NCBI GenBank assembly: GCA_964574325.1
Contig: CAZNMY010000003.1
Coordinates: 62,001-126,000, forward strand
DNA: 64,000 bases
Direction of reading: 5' to 3'
Origin: CAMDPA01 sp964574325
GTDB taxonomy: Bacteria; Pseudomonadota; Alphaproteobacteria; Rhizobiales; Hyphomicrobiaceae
Part shown: in pieces, positions 36,746 through 44,373 of the stretch
Numbering within the stretch: the first letter of the stretch is position 1
Layout: each line of letters begins with the position of its first letter
The notes under the pieces: model-generated
The model's input: only the letters and a program-made list of their open reading frames with translations
What the model was told of the DNA's origin: nothing
Database searches by the model: none
Translations under genes and position numbers: made by a program

Positions 36746-37264
36746 ATGAGCGCCAACATGATCACCAAGAAGGTGTTGATGCTCGGCGAGATCGGCGTCG
36801 GCAAGACGTCGATATCCCGCCGCCTGTCGTTCGGCAGCTTCGGCGACAACTACAAGGCCACCATCGGCGTCGACATCTATTCCTTCGACGTTAAGCCCGA
36901 TCCCGAAGGCATCCCGTTCAAGTTCCTCGTGTGGGATACCGATGGCAGCCACGGCGAAAGCATCTTCCGCCAGTATTATGCACGCCAGGCACAGGCCGCG
37001 ATGATCGTCGCCGACATCACGCGACCATCGACGGTGGAGAGCATGCTGAAGCTGGGCCGCCTCTACGAGGATGTGATGCCCGGCCGCTACTGCGCTTTCA
37101 TTCTCAACAAGACCGATCTCGACGAAGACCCTGCGGTCACCGCGATCTATGATCGCCTGAAGGCGGCGAAGGTGCCCCTGTTCAGGACGAGTGCGCTGTC
37201 CGGCGAGAACGTCGCCGAGGCATTTCACACTGCCGCTGTCGAGATCATCAAGCTGGAGCGATGA
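36746..37264 (+). CDS. Ras/Rab-like small GTPase
   Basis: A 172-residue bacterial small GTPase. G1 is G14-EIGV-GKT, the switch I Thr39 is in YKATIGVDIY, G3 is W-D64-T-D-G67, G4 is N121-K-T-D124 and G5 is TSA (148-150). Relative to Ras, the catalytic Gln61 position is Ser68 (DTDGS), so intrinsic hydrolysis should be slow and may need an activating protein. It lies 85 bp after the OmpA-like gene; that gap is open in the GTPase frame but has no canonical start, and ATG 36758 is a second candidate. The stop is 6 bp before the kinase GTG, so the two are translationally linked. Confidence 0.88.
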   Translation: MSANMITKKVLMLGEIGVGKTSISRRLSFGSFGDNYKATIGVDIYSFDVKPDPEGIPFKFLVWDTDGSHGESIFRQYYARQAQAAMIVADITRPSTVESMLKLGRLYEDVMPGRYCAFILNKTDLDEDPAVTAIYDRLKAAKVPLFRTSALSGENVAEAFHTAAVEIIKLER

Positions 37265-37270
37265 CGCGTC

Positions 37271-38446
37271 GTGTCGAAGACCGTAACGCACGATAGTCAC
37301 ACGCTCGTCGAGGCGTCTTCCTTCCTCATCGATCGTGGGTTCTGCGCGCTCGTCTGGCTCGATCAGGAACTCGTGGTGCGTGAACGCGCGGGAAGCCTCG
37401 TCGACTTCGTCGCGCTCGATCAGCCGGTGGGCTCCGCGTTCCTGCCGCTCTTCGGCTGCGAGGACGATATCCGCGCCCTGCGTGGCAATCCCCGGCATCG
37501 CTTCGAGTTGGCCAACGTCAAGATCATCGGCGCGAAACAGGAAAGCCCGCGCCTCAGTCTCTACGTCCATTGGCTCGAAACCAGCCGGCGCTTTCTGATC
37601 ATCGTCGTTCGCACCACCACTCAGTCCGGCATCGAGGCCGAGCTCGAGAACCAGAGCCGCCGGCGTGCGCTGGCCGAAGCCAAGACGATCGAGCAAGCGA
37701 AGGCGCTCGAGCGCGCCAACGCCGAGCTGACCCGCGTCAATCGCGAGCTGGACGAGTTCGCCAACATCATCTCGCACGATCTGAAGTCGCCGATGCGCGG
37801 GCTTCGCTATCTTGCCGAGGACATCGAGCAGGCACTGGCGCGCAGCGATGCAGAGGCTGCGGCCGCGCATCTGGTCGACCTCAAGCAGCAGGCGCGCCGC
37901 ATGTCGCGCATGCTCACGGATCTCCTGACCTACGCACGCATCGGCCCCGACAGCGAGGAGACGACGGCCGACACCGACACGCAGGCGCTGGTCGAGACGA
38001 TCATCGCGTCGCTTCCCCGTCCGCGCGAATTCACGATCGAGATATCGGGCGAGTGGCCGCTGATGCGCACGGTGTCCGCTGCACTCGATGTCGTTTTGCG
38101 CAACCTGATCGACAATGCCATCAAGCATCACGATCGCGCCGACGGGCTGCTCGTGTTGTCGGCCCGGCCATTGAAGAACGGTCTCGAAATATTGGTGCGC
38201 GACGACGGGCCGGGCATCGAACCCAAGTATCACGAGGCGATCTTTCAGCCGTTCCGCAAGCTCGACCTGAAGCCGGTCGCCGACGAGCGCAGCAGCGGCA
38301 TCGGCCTGTCGTTCGTCAGAAAGACGGTGGAGACGAACGGAGCGCGGCTGGCGCTGGAATCCGCGCCCCGCGAACGCCGTGGCACGACCTTCCGTCTCGA
38401 GTGGCCCGGCGACCTGCTGGCCCAGGACGGAAGCCACATCAAGTGA
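37271..38446 (+). CDS. Soluble histidine kinase of the GTPase cassette
   Basis: A 391-residue cytoplasmic kinase starting at GTG 37271. The N-terminus (~15-120) looks like a PAS-like fold without a close match I recognise, followed by a short coiled coil (RRALAEAKTIEQAKALERANAELTRVNRELDEF) and HisKA with His169 in NIISHDLKSPMRGL. The ATPase domain has NLIDNAIKHHD, DDGPGIEPKY and SSGIGLSFVRK. It is a phytochrome-like HisKA rather than a membrane sensor, so its input is intracellular, plausibly the neighbouring GTPase. The receiver gene is 603 bp downstream, beyond a cluster of palindromes. Confidence 0.88.
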   Translation: MSKTVTHDSHTLVEASSFLIDRGFCALVWLDQELVVRERAGSLVDFVALDQPVGSAFLPLFGCEDDIRALRGNPRHRFELANVKIIGAKQESPRLSLYVHWLETSRRFLIIVVRTTTQSGIEAELENQSRRRALAEAKTIEQAKALERANAELTRVNRELDEFANIISHDLKSPMRGLRYLAEDIEQALARSDAEAAAAHLVDLKQQARRMSRMLTDLLTYARIGPDSEETTADTDTQALVETIIASLPRPREFTIEISGEWPLMRTVSAALDVVLRNLIDNAIKHHDRADGLLVLSARPLKNGLEILVRDDGPGIEPKYHEAIFQPFRKLDLKPVADERSSGIGLSFVRKTVETNGARLALESAPRERRGTTFRLEWPGDLLAQDGSHIK

Positions 38447-38589
38447 CGGCCGTCGCGACGAACGCGTTGGGTCGAGACGCAAATTCCCCGCCTGTCACGC
38501 TGTAATTCGAACGCCACTTCAACGAATCGTTCATGCACTTTGTGTGAATTCATTTGTCTGTTAGTGTCGGGGATCATGTGCTTGTTGGT

Positions 38590-38668
38590 CTAGTGTTGCG
38601 TCACTGACGCTTGGTCCCCGGTTGCTGCAAGGTGCCCCACCAAGCGTCAGTGACAAAAGCAACACTAG
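38590..38668. repeat. Palindromic element 1 (MITE-like, CTAG ends)
   Basis: CTAGTGTTGC (38590-38599) and GTCACTGACGCTTGGT (38600-38615) pair perfectly with ACCAAGCGTCAGTGAC (38639-38654) and GCAACACTAG (38659-38668). A 4-nt aaaa bulge separates the right-hand arms and the loop is 23 nt. The CTAG ends fit insertion of a TA-duplicating IS630-type element into CTAG. Confidence 0.8.
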
Positions 38669-38681
38669 AATCTTTGGGTCG

Positions 38682-38758
38682 CTAGTGTTCCTCTTGTCTC
38701 AGACATTTGCTCCGAACCTAGCCGCAACGGGAAGCAAATGTCTGAGACGGAACACTAG
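38682..38758. repeat. Palindromic element 2 (MITE-like, CTAG ends)
   Basis: CTAGTGTTCC (38682-38691), tctt, GTCTCAGACATTTGCT (38696-38711), a 21-nt loop, AGCAAATGTCTGAGAC (38733-38748) and GGAACACTAG (38749-38758). It has the same architecture as element 1 with the bulge on the other side. Arms are perfect, implying recent origin or selection. Confidence 0.8.
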
Positions 38759-38907
38759 TGTCCCGGTTCGGACATTTGCGTCTTGCTGTGGCGCTGCACC
38801 GGGCAAACGTCGGAACGATGAGGAAGTCGAGCCGATCGATGTTGCTGGTGTAGCTTTTGCAATTGACGTTTGGTTCGGTAGTTTGCCGCGAGCAGGTAGC
38901 AAACGTC
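38755..38907. repeat. Decayed palindromic elements 3 and 4
   Basis: CTAGTGTCCCGG begins at 38755, sharing CTAG with element 2. GTTCGGACATTTGC (38766-38779) pairs with GCAAACGTCGGAAC (38803-38816) at 12 of 14 positions. Further on, GACGTTTG (38865-38872) pairs with CAAACGTC (38900-38907). Both look like degenerated relatives of elements 1 and 2. Confidence 0.6.
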
Positions 38908-39049
38908 GGGTGCGCGACACGAGATCGTCATGCGAGCGCCTGAGGTGACCCCAGGCCCGATGCCCGGAAAACGGTTGCTCGCGCAGTGTAGTGCGACGTC
39001 ATCCAGCTGCCGGCGCAGCCTCGGCATTCGACATTTGTAGGAGTTGGGT

Positions 39050-39532
39050 ATGAACTCGAAGGGCACCGGCGCCGAATACCTCGTCGAGAAAAGCGATCTC
39101 GCACGTCTCGGCAGGGAAATGCCGAAATTCCGCGACATCGTCGTGTTCGAGGACGAGCGCCTCGACAGTGACCGGCTCCTGGCGACGCTGCGCACGATCT
39201 ATGGCTACGAGATCGAGGTGCGCCGTGCCCGCACTCTGACGAGCGGTGTCGATCTGCTGCTGGCCAAGCTGCCGGATCTCGTTTTGCTCGACGATTACAT
39301 GGGCCCGACCGATCGCGCCGATGACGCGCTTCCCTTGATCCGCCGTGCAGGTTTCGCCGGTCCAATCGTCGTCGTCAGCGGAGAGTTGAACCGCAATCGG
39401 CGCACGGAGCTGCTGCGGCTCGGCGTTGCCGATGCGATCAACAAGGACGATCTCGACAGCGGCTCGATCGGCAAGGTTCTGCTTCAGCTCGCAGAGCGTC
39501 TCAACAAACAGCAGGCCGAGAAGAAGCCGTGA
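39050..39532 (+). CDS. Single-domain response regulator (receiver only)
   Basis: A 160-residue protein made of one receiver domain after a ~25-residue N-terminal tail. The acidic pair is in VVFEDERLDSD, the phosphoacceptor is Asp81 in LVLLDDYMGP, the switch Ser is in IVVVSGEL and the conserved Lys is in AINKDD. There is no output domain, so it likely works as a phosphorelay intermediate or by binding a partner. A TAGGAG ribosome site precedes ATG 39050. It is the probable partner of the kinase at 37271, separated by a repeat cluster. Confidence 0.87.
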   Translation: MNSKGTGAEYLVEKSDLARLGREMPKFRDIVVFEDERLDSDRLLATLRTIYGYEIEVRRARTLTSGVDLLLAKLPDLVLLDDYMGPTDRADDALPLIRRAGFAGPIVVVSGELNRNRRTELLRLGVADAINKDDLDSGSIGKVLLQLAERLNKQQAEKKP

Positions 39533-39535
39533 GGC

Positions 39536-40774
39536 TCAGCCGTAGCTGCGGTCGTCGGCGATCACCTTGCCGTCGTTCGGCAGCGATCCCGGCGCGACCA
39601 GTACCACGTCACCCTTGAGCTTCGTGACGTCGGCGAGCGTCGCCGCCACCGCATGCGCGAACGCCGCTTCGTGCGTGGCCGCCTCGGCCTTGAGCGTCAT
39701 CGAATCGACTTCCCCCGTTCGCCCGACGACGAGCCGCATCCGCCCGAGTTCGGGATGCCGCTTGCCGATCTCCGCGATCTGCTCGGGATGCACGAACATG
39801 CCCTTGATCTTGGTGGTCTGGTCGGCGCGGCCCAGCCATCCCTTGATCCGCACGTTGGTGCGCCCGCACGGACTGGCGCCCGCCAGCACCGCCGAGAGGT
39901 CTCCCGTGGCAAGGCGGATCATCGGATAGTCGCGATTGAACGCCGTCACCACCACCTCGCCGACTTCGCCGTCCGGCACCGGGTCGCCCGTGCCCGGCCG
40001 CACGATCTCGATCAGCACGCCCTCGTCGACGATCATGCCTTCGAGCGACGGGCTCTCGTAGGCGATGACGCCCGCGTCCGCGATCGCATAGGCCTGGAAC
40101 ACGGCGACGCCGCGCTGCCGGTATTCCTGCCGCAGAGACGGGAACAGCGCGCCGCCCGATACCAGCGCCTTGTTGATCGAGTTGGCCGGTTTGCCGGCAT
40201 CGCGCGCCTTGTCGAGCAGGATCTTCAGAAAATCCGGTACGCCCACATACGCCGTCGGCTTCAGATGCGCGATCGCCTCGATCTGCTGCTCGGTGTTCGC
40301 CGGCCCCGCGGGAATGACGGCGCATCCGAGCGCTCTCAGCCCGGCATCGAGGATCCAGCCGCCGGGCGTCAGATGATAAGAGAAGGTGTTGAGCACGACA
40401 TCGCCCGTGCGGAACCCGGCGGCATAGAGTGCCCGTGCCGAACGCCACCAGTCCTCGCCACGGCCTTCGGGTTCGTAGATCGGCCCCGGCGACATGAAGA
40501 TGCGGGCGAGTGCGCCGCGCTCTGAAGCCGCGAACCCGCCGAACGGCGGCCGCCGTGCCTGAAGTTCCTTCAGCGAAGCCTTTCGCAGCAGAGGTAGCTT
40601 CGCCAACTCGGCGCGGCTCGTCACATTGGCGGTTTCGATTCCGGCCAGATGTTGCGCCCAGCCCGGCGCTTCCGTCATCGCCCGCTGCAGAAGACCCGGC
40701 AGCATCGCGAACTGTGCCCGCTCGCGTGCCACGGGTTCGCGCGTCTCGAGTTGGTCGAAATGTGTCGCATCCAT
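39536..40774 (-). CDS. PaaK-like phenylacetate-CoA ligase family protein
   Basis: A 412-residue AMP-forming ligase-like protein. It resembles phenylacetate-CoA ligase: LPLLRKASLKELQARRPPFGGFAA, the DVVLNTFSYHLTPGG stretch, and the C-terminal IKGWLGRADQTTKIKGMFVHPEQI of the PaaK family. The usual YTSGTTGxPK loop is replaced by ARIFMSPGPIYEP, which is seen in some PaaK relatives and leaves its activity uncertain. The ATG at 40774 avoids overlap with panE. It converges on the receiver gene with a 3-bp gap. Confidence 0.82.
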   Translation of the reverse strand: MDATHFDQLETREPVARERAQFAMLPGLLQRAMTEAPGWAQHLAGIETANVTSRAELAKLPLLRKASLKELQARRPPFGGFAASERGALARIFMSPGPIYEPEGRGEDWWRSARALYAAGFRTGDVVLNTFSYHLTPGGWILDAGLRALGCAVIPAGPANTEQQIEAIAHLKPTAYVGVPDFLKILLDKARDAGKPANSINKALVSGGALFPSLRQEYRQRGVAVFQAYAIADAGVIAYESPSLEGMIVDEGVLIEIVRPGTGDPVPDGEVGEVVVTAFNRDYPMIRLATGDLSAVLAGASPCGRTNVRIKGWLGRADQTTKIKGMFVHPEQIAEIGKRHPELGRMRLVVGRTGEVDSMTLKAEAATHEAAFAHAVAATLADVTKLKGDVVLVAPGSLPNDGKVIADDRSYG

Positions 40775-40943
40775 GCTGAAAGCTCGAGCTGGCCTCTGTG
40801 CCGTGATTGCGGCGCTGCGGAATCCGGAACGCCACCGCGGCTTGCGCGCGCCATGAACCGGCGGAACGACATTGTTGCGCGTCGCCGGTTCGGTCAATGC
40901 GTCTTTCGCGTTGATGCGCGAATGAAGCGCCGCGACCGTGCGT

Positions 40944-41876
40944 TTACGTCGGAGCCGCCGTCGGACCATCGGCGTGCAATGCCAGAATATCGCGCACGGC
41001 CCGGTTGAGCGGCGTTGCAACGCCAGCCATTCCGCCGAGGTCTACCACTGCACCCGACAGCCACGGTAGCTCCAGCCTGTTGCCGCGTTCCAGATCGTGA
41101 TGCATCGAAGAGGTCATGTCTGGCGAGACGCCGTCGGCGAAACGCAGGCGCTGTTCGGCATAGTCTTCTGCCAACCGAACGCCGAGCGCACGGCCGACTG
41201 CGACGACCTCGCGCATCACATCGAGCAGGAACGCGCGCGTCTTTGGGTTCGAGCGGATCGGACCGATGCGGCTGCGCATCGAGGTCGTCGTCGAGGACAG
41301 TCCGATCAGGAACACGAACTTCTGCCAGACTTCGCGCGTGGCGTCCGCGCTTACTTCCGCGTTGATGCCGCCCGCGCGTGCGATGGCGAGCAACTGCTCA
41401 CCAACGGCAGATGGCCCGTTTTCGATCTCGCCGAAGATCAGACGCTCCAGCGGTCCCGTGCGGCGGATCACGCCCGGCCGGTCGATTGTCGTTGCGACAT
41501 AGGCAACGCCATCCATCACGTGCGCGCCGGAATAGGCCGCGCGAAGCACATCGCGCTTCGTCACGCCGTTCTGGAACGAAACAAGCGTCGTCTTGGCTCC
41601 GACCAGCGGCCGGATCTGCTCCAGCGCAGCGGCTGTGTCCCACAGCTTCACGCCGATGACGACGAGATCGCACGCGCCGATGCTCGCCGCATCGTCCGTC
41701 GCCTGCACCTTGGGCAGCACCAGCGGCTCACCCGCGCCTTCTATGGTGAGGCCGTGCTCCCGCATCGCCGCCAGATGCGCGCCCCGTGCGATGAAATGCA
41801 CGTCCGCCCCGCCGCGCACGAGGCCCGCACCGAAATACCCCCCGACGCCGCCCGAGCCCACCATCGCGATCTTCAT
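40944..41876 (-). CDS. panE: 2-dehydropantoate 2-reductase family protein
   Basis: A 310-residue ApbA/PanE-fold reductase. The N-terminal NADPH-binding motif is IAMVGSGGVGGYFGAGL, followed by VVIGVKLWDTAAAL and SFQNGVTKRD (the family's NGV signature), then the all-helical C-terminal domain. PanE reduces ketopantoate to pantoate for CoA synthesis, but close paralogues act on other 2-keto acids, so the symbol is provisional. It precedes the PaaK-like gene on the same strand by 169 bp. Confidence 0.85.
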   Translation of the reverse strand: MKIAMVGSGGVGGYFGAGLVRGGADVHFIARGAHLAAMREHGLTIEGAGEPLVLPKVQATDDAASIGACDLVVIGVKLWDTAAALEQIRPLVGAKTTLVSFQNGVTKRDVLRAAYSGAHVMDGVAYVATTIDRPGVIRRTGPLERLIFGEIENGPSAVGEQLLAIARAGGINAEVSADATREVWQKFVFLIGLSSTTTSMRSRIGPIRSNPKTRAFLLDVMREVVAVGRALGVRLAEDYAEQRLRFADGVSPDMTSSMHHDLERGNRLELPWLSGAVVDLGGMAGVATPLNRAVRDILALHADGPTAAPT

Positions 41877-41915
41877 GCGCTCGTTCCCTCTACGATGGTC
41901 CGGACGCCGCCGCCC

Positions 41916-44246
41916 TCAGATCTCGACGCTGTCGCTCTCCGCGAACATCTTCAGCGCGCCGCGAATGTCGCCGTCGCCACGCTCCAGCAGACTGTCCAGG
42001 CGCGCCGCGATCCGAGAAGCATCGAGCGACCGGATCATCGCCTTCACCGGACCGACCGACGCCGGCGATACCGACAGCGAGCGGAAGCCCAGCCCGATCA
42101 GCGCCATGCATTCGAGCGGCCGACCGGCCATTTCTCCGCACAGCGTGACGTGCGTGCCCGTCCGTTTGCCGCCCGCGACGATCGACTTCAGCGCCCGCAG
42201 TGCGGACACCGACATCGCGTCGTAGCGACCGCCGACTTTCGGATTGCCCCGGTCGGCAGCGAACAGGAATTGCATCAGGTCGTTGCTGCCGACGGAAACG
42301 AAGTCGGCCTTGCCCATCACGCCGTCGAGATCGAACAGGGCGGCCGGCACCTCGATCATCGCGCCGATTCTGATGCTCGACGGACCTGCATCGCCGCGGG
42401 CCTGCAGCCATCGCAGTTCTTTCGCGATGAGCTCGCGCGCCTGATCGAGCTCGGAGCGCACCGTCACCATCGGCAGCATCACGCTGAGCTCGCGCCCGCT
42501 GGCAGCGGTCAGCAGCGCCCGCATCTGAAGGCGCAGCAATGCGCGCCGGTCGAGCAGGAAGCGGATCGCGCGCCAGCCGAGCGCTGGATTTTCTTCAGGC
42601 GCGTGACGCACGTAGGGCAGCACCTTGTCGCCGCCGATGTCGAGCGCGCGGAACACGACGCGCTTGCCGTTCGCGCCGTCGAGTACCTGCCGGTACATGG
42701 CGACTTGCGTTTCATACCGCGGCAGCGACGCCGCCACCATGAACTGAAGCTCGGTACGGAACAGCCCGATGCCGTCCGCACCCGCTTCGTGCAGATGCGG
42801 CACGTCGACGAGCAGGCCCGCATTGATGTTCAACTCGATCCGCTCTCCATCCGTCGTCACCGCCGGGCTGTCGCGCAGGCTCTGGAACCGCTCCTGCCGC
42901 CGCGCGCGGAAGCGCACGCGATCGGAGTAGGCCTGGATCACCTCCGGCGACGGGCGCAGATGCACCTCGCCGGTTTCCGCGTCGACGATCGCCGGATCAC
43001 CCGTCGAAACCCGCTCGATGATGCGATGCGCACCGCCGACCGCCGCAAGCTCCAGCGCACGCGCCACGATGGCGACGTGGCTTTGCCCGCTGCCGTCCTC
43101 GATCACGAGACCGCGCAGCTTCGCGCGATCGTAGTCGAGCAGCTCGGCCGGCCCCATGGTGCGCGCGACCAGGATCGCGTCGTCCGGCAGTTCCGCCAGA
43201 TGGTCCGAGGCCGACGTCCGGCCGGCGAGGATGCGCAGCAGCCGGTCCGACAGATCGTCGAGATCACGCAGGCGTTCCCGCCAGAACGGGTCGTTCTGCC
43301 GCAGCATCTGCGCGCGCGTCGCGTTGTGGACGCGCTCGACCGCGGCCTCGGCCGTCAGCCCTTCCTCGACGGCGGCCCGCATCCGGCGAAGCCAGCCCTT
43401 GTCGTTGGCGAACATCCGGTAGGCTTCGAGCACTTCCCTGTGCGCGCCAGCCGCCGACATCGCTTCCTGCTTCAGCATCTCGTCGAGAAGCTCGTGCAGC
43501 CGGATCTGCGCAGCTTCGAGCCGGGCGATTTCTGCTTCCGGGTCGTCGGACAGCAGAACGGTGACCGCGATGCGCGGCTCGTGCAGGACGATGTGACCGA
43601 GCGCCAGCCCGTCCGAGAGCGGCTCACCCTTGACGACGGCCGACAGCGACTTCGAGATCTCGACCGCGCTGCCGATGCCCGCGACCGCGCCCGAGACGAC
43701 CTGCTCGGCGATCACCATCGTCGCCGCCTGCAGGACGTCCACGTCCTCCTCGGAATAGACGCGCGGCGTCTTGTTCTGCACGACGATCACGCCGAGCGTC
43801 ACGCCGCCGCGCAGGATCGGCACCGCCAGCAGCGAATGATAGATCTCTTCGCCCGTCTCGGGCCTGTACGAGAACGCAGGATGCTTCTGTGCATCCGGTT
43901 CGTTGACGGGGATCGCGAGCTCAGCGCAGCGCCCGACGAGGCCCTCGCCGCGCTTCAGGAGCGTGCTGTGCACCGACTGCGGATTGAGCCCTTCGGTCGC
44001 GAACAGCTCGAGCGATCCGTCCTGCCGCTTGAAATAGATCGAGCAGACTTCCGCGACCATCAGGCCTGAAATCTGGCGCACGATCTTGTCGAGACGGGAC
44101 TGGCCGTCACCGGGCTCGTCCAGAATCTCGCGCAGACGGCGCATGAACACGCGCAGCGCGGGCTCGGTCGGGAGCGAACGTGGATCACCGGCCCGCCGTG
44201 GCGGCGGGGGCGATCTGCGCTCGTTCTTGGACTCCCGGTCTGTCAC
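41916..44246 (-). CDS. ptsP: PEP-protein phosphotransferase PtsP (enzyme I Ntr)
   Basis: A 776-residue enzyme I of the nitrogen PTS. A GAF domain (LDKIVRQISGLMVAEVCSIYFKR, LLAVPILRGGVTLGVIVVQNK) precedes the enzyme I core. The phospho-His is in GSGQSHVAIVARAL, where most enzymes have GGxTSHxAI; the catalytic C-terminal domain includes GLFRTELQFM, FRALDIGGDKVLPY, SVGSNDLMQFLFAADR and the active-site Cys in VTLCGEMAGRP. It would phosphorylate the HPr encoded at 14.6 kb. It follows lysC, a pairing conserved in alphaproteobacteria. The start is uncertain: GTG 44246 or ATG 44321 (better ribosome site). Confidence 0.93.
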   Translation of the reverse strand: MTDRESKNERRSPPPPRRAGDPRSLPTEPALRVFMRRLREILDEPGDGQSRLDKIVRQISGLMVAEVCSIYFKRQDGSLELFATEGLNPQSVHSTLLKRGEGLVGRCAELAIPVNEPDAQKHPAFSYRPETGEEIYHSLLAVPILRGGVTLGVIVVQNKTPRVYSEEDVDVLQAATMVIAEQVVSGAVAGIGSAVEISKSLSAVVKGEPLSDGLALGHIVLHEPRIAVTVLLSDDPEAEIARLEAAQIRLHELLDEMLKQEAMSAAGAHREVLEAYRMFANDKGWLRRMRAAVEEGLTAEAAVERVHNATRAQMLRQNDPFWRERLRDLDDLSDRLLRILAGRTSASDHLAELPDDAILVARTMGPAELLDYDRAKLRGLVIEDGSGQSHVAIVARALELAAVGGAHRIIERVSTGDPAIVDAETGEVHLRPSPEVIQAYSDRVRFRARRQERFQSLRDSPAVTTDGERIELNINAGLLVDVPHLHEAGADGIGLFRTELQFMVAASLPRYETQVAMYRQVLDGANGKRVVFRALDIGGDKVLPYVRHAPEENPALGWRAIRFLLDRRALLRLQMRALLTAASGRELSVMLPMVTVRSELDQARELIAKELRWLQARGDAGPSSIRIGAMIEVPAALFDLDGVMGKADFVSVGSNDLMQFLFAADRGNPKVGGRYDAMSVSALRALKSIVAGGKRTGTHVTLCGEMAGRPLECMALIGLGFRSLSVSPASVGPVKAMIRSLDASRIAARLDSLLERGDGDIRGALKMFAESDSVEI

Positions 44247-44373
44247 TGGGTTTCTGGCACTGGTCCCGCATCCGCAACGAATGAAACGCCCTGGCGCCGG
44301 TCCACCGACCGGCAAGAGCATTCCGCGACGATCCTCTGGCGAACGGAAAGAGGGGGGACGGCCCCTCACCCGA

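Larger units (their letters stand above)
38447..39049. other. 603-bp gap filled by CTAG-bounded palindromes
   Basis: No gene is visible. The gap between the kinase and receiver genes holds at least four related inverted repeats, annotated separately, covering about 38590-38907. The final part holds the receiver gene's ribosome site TAGGAG (39038-39043). Confidence 0.7.

Noticed and set aside
36664..36749. 28-codon open frame overlapping the GTPase start by ATGA
   Set aside because: Too short and of biased composition; it looks like chance, although it could couple translation.
41097..44069. Forward-strand open frame of 990 codons
   Set aside because: Antisense to panE and ptsP, which have full family motifs; the frame has low-complexity composition and no domain.
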